A DNA stretch of 13,304 nt from Pseudoneurospora amorphoporcata (lineage: Eukaryota > Ascomycota > Sordariomycetes > Sordariales > Sordariaceae), in assembly GCA_033297205.1 (NCBI GenBank), contig MU859485.1, forward strand, positions 1 to 13,304, given 5' to 3'. Every line of letters begins with the position of its first letter. Within the stretch, counting starts at the first letter, position 1. The translations under genes were made by a program, and so were the position numbers. This document shows positions 1-6,478 of this stretch, one piece after another. Below the pieces are notes generated by a model, which saw only the letters and a list, made by a program, of their open reading frames with translations, ran no database searches and was not told where the DNA came from.

Positions 1-93
1 AGGTTGAGAAGATCAACAAGGCTTTCGAGACCAAAGTAATTTATTAGCGGAATTGAACTATTGTTCCAAGCCCAGAAACCTGCCCTTGTCACA
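1..93 (+). mobile_element. Partial LTR, opposite orientation to the 2612-5098 element
   Basis: The complement of this stretch matches the first ~95 bases (plus-strand sense) of the LTRs at 2612 and 4801, including the terminal TGTGACAAGGGCA motif, which ends here at base 93. It is cut by the window edge. In the element's own orientation this is the R/U5 end on the plus strand. The sequence after base 93 is LINE RNase H-region sequence, not a primer-binding site, so this is the 3' LTR of an element lying to the left or a solo LTR. Its own target duplication would start with CTGAT (94-98), but the other side is not visible. It has diverged from the other two copies around bases 25-55. Confidence 0.85.
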
Positions 94-635
94 CTGATAG
101 CAAGGGAGAGATTCTCCCGCGTAGTCGCCTCGCCTATAACTGGGGAGACTATATACGCCTTCCTGCAGAAGAAAGGATGGAAGGGATTCTTCCAGCTTCC
201 ACAGAAGCATGTTAACAGGGCGTCCTCGTACTCAAAGCGCTCGTGGTAATCCTTGAAATCACCGTGGCCAAACCTAGCCGCGAGGAGATAGTATAAAGAG
301 TGTTTGTCTAACTCTTTTAGTTCGTCGTTAAGCTTGATAGAGACCCCCAGCCGGTAGTCTACATAAAACTCTAGCTTGTTCGCAGCCCACCATACTTTGA
401 AATCCGTACGCACCTCCCTCTTAGTAAGCCGCCTTGAATGCGCTAGGGTAGCAAGGCCTTCATTAACTACCTCTCCCCCTTCTACTCCCGCCTTAGCGAG
501 CTCGTCAACAATCTCGTTACCCGTAATACCCTTATAGCTAGGAACCCAACGGACACCCACTAGACTAGGGCTATAGCCCTTGCAAGTAGCCCGGAAATCG
601 AAGAAAGCCGTTTGTAACGACGCAGTTGGGGTTCC
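94..635 (-). pseudogene. LINE ORF2 3' part: RNase H C-terminus and Cys/His motif
   Basis: On the minus strand this stretch is open for about 180 codons with no stop. It begins just after a TAA at 636-638 and runs into the LTR at base 93. It holds the RNase H end motif RWVPSYKGITGNE followed by DELAKAG, the final catalytic region of the RNase H domain found in Tad1-clade fungal LINEs. Further on lies C-F-C-(x7)-H-(x3)-C, a zinc-knuckle-like motif that sits at the C-terminus of such ORF2 proteins. There is no usable start codon, as expected for an internal piece of one long protein. The frame is broken at the left by the inserted LTR, so the element's true 3' end lies outside the window. Confidence 0.85.
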
Positions 636-638
636 TTA

Positions 639-1742
639 GAGTCCTCTAATAACGGACGTGTTATCGAGGTATACCGTAATGCGTAGGCGGGCCTATGCTT
701 CTGGAAAGAGCGCTACAACGGCCTTAAGACTATGCCGCGCCCCTTCCGCCTCCGCATCGAAAACTTCCGCATGTTCTAATTAATTGTATCCGCGGCTAAA
801 TTTTATCTATCCTTAGAAGATTATATAGCTAAAGCCTACGTATTCGCCCTCTAGTCTTTCTTCTTCAGCGTCGGGGTCCTCCGCGTGCGCTGGAAGGCCT
901 ATTTACTTAGTTATTATAGAGCTGTCGGTGTAAACGACGATTTCTGAGGGATCTAGTTGGAGAAGCTATTCTTTGAAATCCTTAGTAGCTCTATCTTTAA
1001 ATATAGGCGCTAGATCCTTGTGAGTATTTCTATTATAGACGGGCGGTTATAGAATCGGCCGTGGACAAGACAAGGCGAGTTGGGCAGCCGTCTATAGCGT
1101 TATAGGGCGGCGGGGTAGGCTGTGTAGCGTTACTCAGAATTCTAAAAAACGCGGGACGAACGGGTAGGCGGGATTTAAGGTAAGGAGGCGTACAGCGTAC
1201 CGCCGGCGGGCCGCTTCTAGAAGAAGGGGGACGGGGGGTAGGCTAGCTTCGCGGTAGAGAATGGTAAGGCGCGTCGTTCTCTATACTGGTAAATTAGCGC
1301 GGATGGCAGTGTTGACCGCCGTCTACACTTTATAAACGAGGTCCGTTAATCTATTATTAATAAGCGGAAACTCCCTTTATTTATAGTGAAGGGCGTGCTT
1401 CTTATAGCCTAGCCACCAGATTTCAGAACTAAATAGGGCCTTTAGTAGGACGACAGCCTTTATAGCCTTCATTATAGAGCTTGGAGGAGCGCCGTGGTAA
1501 ACTCTGTTGAGACCGCGTATGTGGCGGACTACTTGCTTGGCGGAGGCGAGCCTGTACTCGATGTAGTACTTCTAGTTCAACTTGTTGTAGAGCCAAATCC
1601 CTAGCTAACGTATTGCCGGCTATGTAGCCACCTCAACTCCTCCGTGTCTAATGGTCGGGAAAGGCGCAGTTAGTTTCTTCCTAGAGAAAAACTGAATTTT
1701 AGTCTTATCTAGGGAGAAGTCGACAGCGTTGTCTACTCCCCA
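639..1742 (-). pseudogene. LINE ORF2: RT thumb/connection and RNase H N-terminal half, RIP-damaged
   Basis: This is the minus-strand continuation between the RT palm and the RNase H end. RNase H landmarks are recognisable: VYTDSS (about 920-940), EAEGARHS (about 720-750) and LDNTSVIRG (about 640-670), giving three of the four acidic catalytic residues; the fourth lies in the downstream segment. Several in-frame stops occur, consistent with C-to-T changes of CAA, CAG or TGG codons. The part at about 1000-1740 is recognisable only by position and scattered matches to the LINE connection region, and no discrete domain can be named there. Confidence 0.7.
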
Positions 1743-2606
1743 TTAGACCATAGCGTCCAACTCTCGTTGGGCCTTCTCTATAACCTCCTCGTTTGAAGAA
1801 CTAATAATAAGGACTACGCAATCATCTACATATCCAAAATACTGCGCTTCGCTCTCTCCGAGGCGATGGACTAGCTCCGTATAGAGCAGGTAGACGATTA
1901 GCGAGGCAGGTGAGCCTTGAGGGAGCCCACATCTAAGACGGCGCATCGGAGTAATCACCCCCGAATATCGAACGCAGGCCATACGGTCCGTCATAAAAGA
2001 CTCAACCCAGCGGACCACGCAATCTGGCCACCATTGCTCTCGCAAACGTAAAACTAACCTATTTACTAGAACAACATCAAAAGCACCTTTAACATCCATA
2101 GCTACTAGTGCAGCAACGAGTCCCTTATCGAGTACAGCTTCGATATCGTAAACCAGAGCTTCCACAATGTTAATAGCCGAACGCCTCGGGAAGGCGCCAG
2201 CCTACTAGAAATTTAAGACCCCATTAGAAATAGCCGTCTAAGCGATCCGCTTACTAACGAGGCGTTCGATGCCTTTTCCAAGGCAAGATAGGAGTGAGAT
2301 GGGCCGCCATCCCTTGGCCGTCGTTTGGTTTTTCCTAGGTTTTGGTATTATAACCACCTTTGCCTGTCGAAAGACTTGGGGGTGGTAGCCGGTAGTGACG
2401 CAGCCCTGATAGAGCCGCAGGACAGAGTCTTTAATAGATTCCCAGGATGCCTTCAACATACGGACCGTAATGCCGTCGGTGCCTAGGGACGTATTGCCAG
2501 AACCGCAAAGAGTTTTATAAACTTCGTCCGCGTAGACGACGGACGACTAGGGTAGGCGGCGGCGTGGTACTGTAGGTACCCAGCTAGACTTAAGATCTTC
2601 CTCTTC
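1743..2606 (-). pseudogene. LINE ORF2 reverse transcriptase domain (Tad1-like)
   Basis: Two minus-strand open segments cover the RT domain. Segment 2238-2459 holds the fingers with IPKPRKNQTTAKGWRPISLL. Segment 1743-2165 holds motif A (MDVKGAFD), the GLPQGSPAS motif and the catalytic YVDD (about 1821-1832). Between them (2166-2237) the translation keeps a GAFPRRSA-like stretch but has a stop. Upstream, 2460-2606 continues the N-terminal RT region, with a TGG-to-TAG type stop. The order and spacing fit a non-LTR RT of the Tad1 group; the group assignment rests on motif resemblance and the linked RNase H. It is not functional because of the stops and two LTR insertions. Confidence 0.88.
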
Positions 2607-2611
2607 GCTAT
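2607..2611. repeat. Target site duplication, left copy (GCTAT)
   Basis: GCTAT directly precedes the left LTR and is repeated exactly at 5099-5103 after the right LTR. A five-base duplication is typical of Ty3/gypsy integrase. Joining the flanks restores a continuous LINE reading frame (an RNS codon run followed by SEEE), which confirms the insertion point. Confidence 0.93.
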
Positions 2612-2914
2612 TGTGATAAGGGCAGGGTAGGTTTCTGGGCTTGGAACAATAGTTCAATTCCGCTGATAATCTTCTTTGGTCTCGAAGGCCTTGTTGATTC
2701 TTTCAACCTCCAGAGGAAGGTTCAGTTTCAAGGCCTCCTTATGCCAAAGAAGTTTCGTACAGAGCCTTGTGGCCTTAGGCTACAAGGCACTAATCTAGCA
2801 TTCTCTATACAAGTGGGTCTTCTTCGACCATTCTCCTTCGTCCTTCTGGCGCCGGCCTTCGCGCTGAGCCTTGACAACCCTAATCCTAGACTGTGGGCAA
2901 ATGTCCGTGTGACA
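2612..2914 (-). repeat. 3' LTR of the chromodomain element
   Basis: This 303-bp repeat aligns end to end with 4801-5098. It has a five-base insertion (an extra GTAGG near its plus-strand start) and eight substitutions, all C/T on the plus strand. Six of the eight are in CpA context. Short open frames within it are not genes. Confidence 0.93.
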
Positions 2915-2918
2915 TCAG

Positions 2919-2931
2919 CTCCCCCTTCTTT
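2919..2931 (-). promoter_or_regulatory. Polypurine tract
   Basis: On the minus strand AAAGAAGGGGGAG lies four bases before the 3' LTR. This is the expected place and composition for the primer of plus-strand DNA synthesis in an LTR element, and it supports minus orientation. Confidence 0.7.
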
Positions 2932-3354
2932 AAGGCTCGCCTCGAGCCTGATATGGCTTCCTGCTTAGCTTTGCTACCCTTGCGTCGGTCTTGCCCGTCT
3001 TGGGGTACGTTGGGGTCGCGTGGCTTTTCCGGATGCCTAGCGTGGAAGGCGATGACTTCTTTTCCACTTCAGTCTTCTGACTCAGCCAGGGCTGCCTCCC
3101 GCAGGACCTAGTTAGGGTTAGGGGCTACCTGATTGCCAGCGCGGTAGGGTCCGACGAGCGAGACGTGGAAGGTGATAACTTCTTTTCTACTTCATAAATC
3201 TTTTGACTTAGCCGGGGTTGCCTCCCGCAGGACCTGGTTAGGGTCAGGGGCTACCTGATTGCCAGCGCGGTAGGGTCCGACGAGCGAGACGTGGAAGGCG
3301 ATGACTTTTGAGATATTTTGAATAGTTTATGGAGCTTTTTGTTAAGCTTCTTAA
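2932..3354 (-). pseudogene. Duplicated C-terminal tail of the integrase/chromodomain protein
   Basis: Minus-strand translation repeats pieces seen further upstream in the element: the KLNKKLHSPFKI-like segment (about 3305-3350, also at about 3704-3750), the PYRAGNQVAP segment three times in all, and FHARHPEKPRDP (about 3030-3050), which mirrors FYARYPEKPRD at the end of the chromodomain. The reading frame ends in a Lys/Arg-rich tail just before the polypurine tract. The segment appears to have arisen by internal duplication of the integrase tail. Confidence 0.65.
3041..3309. repeat. Tandem duplication of about 123-126 bp inside the LTR element
   Basis: The unit starting CGTGGAAGG at 3041 is repeated at 3164 and begins again at 3290. 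The two full units are 123 and 126 bp, both multiples of three. A third, more diverged copy of the core lies at about 3548-3640. Differences between copies are largely C/T and G/A. Confidence 0.85.
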
Positions 3355-3538
3355 AGGGTCTCTTGGTTTCTCTGGGTAGCGTGCGTAAAAGGCGATAACC
3401 TGGGCCTTTGCTCCGTCAGTATAGAAATGCTCCCAAAGCTCCCATACAAGATTCTGAGTTCCTTCCTATCCTTCCCACTTGATTCGATACTTGACCTTCC
3501 CTTTAATTATCATGGAGCCCAGTATTTTCTTAACCTTA
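3355..3538 (-). pseudogene. Chromodomain remnant
   Basis: Minus-strand translation shows a chromodomain-like run: VKKILGSMIIKGKVKYRIKW, then EGTQNLVWELWEHF, then a helix ending in FYARYPEKP. This matches the chromodomain fold order of beta strands with KW, the N-x-x-WE motif and a C-terminal helix. In chromoviruses it directs integration through modified histones. One stop codon lies after the KWEG motif, and the frame is shifted by one relative to the integrase tail upstream. Confidence 0.8.
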
Positions 3539-4090
3539 GTCTTCTAACTCTGCTGGGGCTGCCTCTCGTAGGACCTGGTTAGGGTTAGGGGCTACCTGAT
3601 TGCTAGCGCGATAGGGTTCTAGGAGTGAGACGTAGAAGGAATTATAGATGCGCCAGGTATTGGGTAAGGTAAGACGGACAGCGGTAGGGGAAATTACCTA
3701 AGATATTTTGAAGGGGCTATGGAGCTTTTTGTTAAGCTTCCTGGATGGGCGTTTTGTTTTGATGTACTTACCGTTCAATATAACTAACTGTCCCACCTCA
3801 TAGACCGGTGCCTCCGTTCGTTTCTTATTTGCCTACTCCTTTATCCTTTGACGGGCGCGATCGAGGTGTTTCTGAGTATGGTCGTGAACTTGGGTCATTT
3901 AGTGAGTGTAGAGACGACTCCTAGGGTTGCGGGGCGCGTCGTTAGGAGGGTTGTGAGAAGCTGGGTGATATCCGTAGTTGGCGTAGAACGGGGTAAAGCC
4001 GGTTGAGGACGAGACGGAGTTGTTGTATGCGAACTCGGCAGTGGCTAGAAGGTCTTCCCAGCTGCTCATTTCGTAGTTGACGAAGGTATG
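3539..4090 (-). pseudogene. Ty3/gypsy integrase C-terminal region
   Basis: The minus strand reads through WEDLLATAEFAYNNSV, STGFTPFYANYGYHP, a GQLVILNGKYIKTKRPS segment and a VSLLEPYRASN end. These are typical of the end of the integrase core and the GPF/GPY-type C-terminal domain of gypsy elements. In-frame TAA or TAG codons occur at about 3898, 3836 and 3700, and each could come from CAA/CAG or TGG by C-to-T change. The catalytic D,D-35-E core is not present. Confidence 0.85.
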
Positions 4091-4309
4091 AAGGTAAATT
4101 ATTTTGCTCTTGATTCTAACGAGTTTGAGGAATCCTTCCTTAAGTGGGCCGTGGTGATTTATGTGGTGCTTTATGGCGGCTTTTGTTTCTTGAACTAGGC
4201 CTCGTCGTTTACGATAAGGTCCTCAGCTCCCTTTTTTTTACGGTTGCTACTCTTTCGTCGAGGGTCTCGAGGGCTAGTTGGTATTTTATAGAGGGTTTAT
4301 AAAAATTAT

Positions 4310-4750
4310 CGATAGCTTTTGGCGTTCAGCATCTTGTTTGCCGTACCGGGCAATAGCGGCCCAAACTTCGGAGGCGAATCGGGAGCTTACTTGCTGGACT
4401 TCTTATTTAAGGCGAGCGATAGTAGTTTGAGAGGCTTCGTATCCGGCTGAGCAGAAGGAGGTAACGGCATCGTAGTATCTTCTTAAGATCTCGTATTGTT
4501 CTTTGAGGGTGGTGAATTCTTGGGTGTGCTTGTTGCCGATGGCTACGGCCATTCTACGGATCTGGTTATGGGCGACGGCGACTTGTTCGTGGAGGGCAAC
4601 TAGCTAAGATGGCGGGTTGGGGACCCGAACGTGACCGTTGGTGATATCGGTGTTGTTGGTCATGATGGTGTCGAAATCCTCAACGTTGTAGACTACCAAG
4701 GATTGTTCTGGCTCGACGGAAGGTAGCGGAGAGTCGCGTTCGGCGGCCAT
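4310..4750 (-). pseudogene. Gag-like N-terminal ORF remnant
   Basis: The ATG at 4750 opens a minus-strand frame of 48 codons to a TAG (4604-4606), then 66 more codons to a TAA (4403-4405), and on to about 4310. The translation is acidic at the start, then helical and charged with likely coiled-coil character (HEQVAVAHNQIRRMAVAIGN, then EFTTLKEQYEILRRYYDAV). Position just after the 5' LTR and composition suggest Gag. No nucleocapsid zinc knuckle is seen, and the region downstream is deleted into integrase. Bases 4091-4309 are frameshifted transition sequence. Confidence 0.65.
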
Positions 4751-4788
4751 AATAAGAGGTTAGGTAAAGATTGGGTGGTTCGAGAGGG

Positions 4789-4800
4789 AAGAAGATTATC
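4789..4800 (-). promoter_or_regulatory. Probable self-priming primer-binding site
   Basis: Directly after the 5' LTR (minus strand) lies GATAATCTTCTT. Its exact complement, AAGAAGATTATC, occurs in the same sense inside the LTR at 4849-4860. Tf1/sushi-type chromoviruses prime reverse transcription with the 5' end of their own transcript in just this arrangement. No match to a tRNA 3' end is evident. Confidence 0.65.
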
Positions 4801-5098
4801 TGTGACAAGGGCAGGTTTCTGGGCTTGGAACAATAGTTCAATTCCGCTGATAATCTTCTTTGGTCTCGAAGGCCTTGTTGATTCCTTCAACCTCCAGAGG
4901 AAGGTTTAGTTTCAAGGCCTCCTTATGCTAAAGAAGTTTCGTACAGAGCCTTGTGGCCTTAGGCTACAAGGTACTAATCTAGTATTCTCTATACAAGTGG
5001 GTCTTCTTCGACTATTCTCCTTCGTCCTTCTGGCGCCGGCCTTCGCGCTGAGCCTTGACAACCCTAATCCTAGATTGTGGGCAAATGTCCGTGTGACA
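4801..5098 (-). repeat. 5' LTR of the chromodomain element
   Basis: This 298-bp repeat starts TGTGACAAGG and ends GTGTGACA on the plus strand. Compared with the other LTR it carries T where the partner has C at six sites, and C where the partner has T at two. The likely transcript start (R) is near 4860 on the minus strand, judged from the self-priming match. Confidence 0.93.
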
Positions 5099-5103
5099 GC
5101 TAT
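5099..5103. repeat. Target site duplication, right copy (GCTAT)
   Basis: This is an exact copy of 2607-2611 on the other side of the LTR element. Confidence 0.93.
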
Positions 5104-5443
5104 TCCTTCCTAGAAGGGCCGTGCGGAGGGCCTCCGCCTTGGCTTTTGGCTCAGTTACGGTCTGCCTATTGATGACTAGTGGAGGAGCCTCTATTCGGTC
5201 GTGAGGCTTGTGCTACGCTATAATCCGAAAGATGTCCTTGTCGTTTTGCGCTTTCGTGATGAGGTCGTCGAAAAATAGCTGCTTTGCTTTTTTGACTACC
5301 CTCTTAAACTCCCGCCGAAGAGTTTTTATCCTTTGGGGGATGGGATTCGGGTTGTTGTACCGATAATTGCGGAACATTCTAGAGGCCTGCGCACACGTCT
5401 TATTCCACCACTTTGCGTTCTTCTCAGGTCTCGAGGGCCTGCA
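5104..5443 (-). pseudogene. LINE ORF2 endonuclease-RT linker, 5'-truncated
   Basis: The minus-strand frame has AKWWNKTCAQA, a motif that precedes RT in Tad-like and other LINEs, then a basic helical stretch (RIKTLRREFKRVVKKAKQLF), then FRII and a TAG stop at 5213-5215 that aligns with an expected Trp (TGG to TAG). After the stop the same frame continues to 5104 and joins the RT region across the LTR insertion. The endonuclease domain is missing: the element begins abruptly at about 5443 inside GH55 coding sequence, as expected for a 5'-truncated LINE copy. Confidence 0.82.
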
Positions 5444-5444
5444 A

Positions 5445-6478
5445 AAAGCTCGGAGCAGCGACAATAGTTAGCCTATTGTTAGTATTAACAATAACTTGTG
5501 TTCTAAAGGGCAGGGGTATAGTTGAGGATACAAGGTAGGTGCCAAGGGGGAAATATACGATAGCGTTCTTAGTGGTCGACCCATTGCATCCTTTACCACA
5601 TCGGGTGCTGTTTGTTCCTATAGCCCTGTTAATGGCTTTTGTGTCATCCTAGTTACGGGAGTTATGAGTCAGTAGGTATTATTACATGCAAACGAACCAG
5701 CGGACAGTAAAGGAACATAACAAGGCGAGGTGAGGGGTGGCGGATGTGTGTAGAGGTATGTGGGACGCGATGGACTGCCCTTTCAGCGCATCGAACTTAC
5801 TGTAATACCATCTCCCACAGCTCCATAATCGAGCACATTTCTAAAGATAGCCTGCACTTCTTGGTTAGGGAATGAACTACGTTGGAGATCCGGACGGTCA
5901 ATCTGGAGTGCATGGACAACTCACGTAAGTGGGTTCATCTCCCCAAGGTACTGTGCCTTTGCGATCGAGACTACGAGGTTGAGACGGATGTTAGTAAATC
6001 CGTTTTCTGCATCCTTAAATAGAGTTAATAGTAGTACGGTTCCATTAGAAAGAAAGACATACCCTTGCATCCAATATGTCCCGGTGCTTGCTGTAGCCGC
6101 ACGCTTCGTGACATTCTTCCATCCACCCACCGAATCGGCCTCAGCCACAAGGGCTGCGGCTGCCGCAATCTCATCCGTAATATCCAAAAGCGGCGGTACC
6201 TCTACATCCTGTTTGATGGATGCAATCCTTTGCTCACCTGGACCGTGACCTCCACCCACAACAGTCCCGGGCTTCAAGCCATAGTTGTTACGGAGCGGAT
6301 GAGCCACACGTGCCTTATTCAGTCTCGCCGAGTCGGCAAGCGCCTTTTTCACAATATTTCGCGCAACCTAAAGCTCTTTGGCTGTCGATCGTTTGAGCAG
6401 TGGTGTAACGTAATGCTCAAGAACATTCCGACGCCGAGGAGCGATTTTTCATGATAGCGTCCTGGGAAGCGTCACGTT
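5445..6478 (-). pseudogene. GH55 (pectate-lyase-fold) beta-1,3-glucanase, N-terminal third, cut by LINE
   Basis: The family hydrolyses beta-1,3-glucan. Exons (minus strand) are: coding to 6063, 5970-5925, 5851-5801 and 5648 to about 5445, with introns 6062-5971 (GTATGT...GTAG, CTAAC branch), 5924-5852 (GTGAGT...GCAG) and 5800-5649 (GTAAGT...CTAG). Spliced landmarks are NNYGLKPGTVV, ITDEIAAAAALVAEADS, GTYWMQG, RKGTVPWGDEP, FRNVLDYGAVGDG followed by TDDTKAINRAI, and KNAIVYFPLGTYLVSSTI. These fit the start of the first beta-helix of fungal GH55 enzymes. A normal enzyme runs several hundred residues further; here homology stops at about 5445 and the frame ends at a TGA in LINE sequence. Stops TGA (6449-6451) and TAG (6368-6370) interrupt the N-terminal part. 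No ATG plus signal peptide is seen for a separate GH55 gene, and the frame is continuous with the nuclease-like part upstream. Confidence 0.82.

Larger units (their letters stand above)
2612..5098 (-). mobile_element. Internally deleted Ty3/gypsy chromodomain LTR retrotransposon, 2487 bp
   Basis: The element is bounded by two direct repeats of 303 and 298 bp that begin TGTGA and end GTGACA, flanked by the perfect duplication GCTAT. Sense orientation is minus: the 5' LTR is 4801-5098, followed by a primer-binding site, a Gag-like region (about 4310-4750), integrase C-terminal sequence (about 3550-4090), a chromodomain (about 3355-3538), a duplicated tail and a polypurine tract beside the 3' LTR (2612-2914). 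Protease, RT, RNase H and the integrase core are absent, so it was non-autonomous or suffered a later deletion. Many in-frame TAG and TAA codons fit RIP. It is inserted in the LINE and is therefore younger than it. Confidence 0.92.

Noticed and set aside
2741..3111. Plus-strand open frames in and after the left LTR
   Set aside because: One is repeated in the other LTR (4925-5113) and the rest lies antisense to integrase-tail sequence; these are repeat shadows, not genes.
4781..4794. Purine-rich GAGAGGGAAGAAGA beside the right LTR as a polypurine tract for a plus-strand element
   Set aside because: Gag, integrase and chromodomain all read on the minus strand, where this place is the primer-binding site; the true tract lies at 2919-2931.
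5979..6454. Plus-strand open frames opposite the GH55 part
   Set aside because: They are antisense to exons with clear GH55 motifs and canonical introns on the minus strand.
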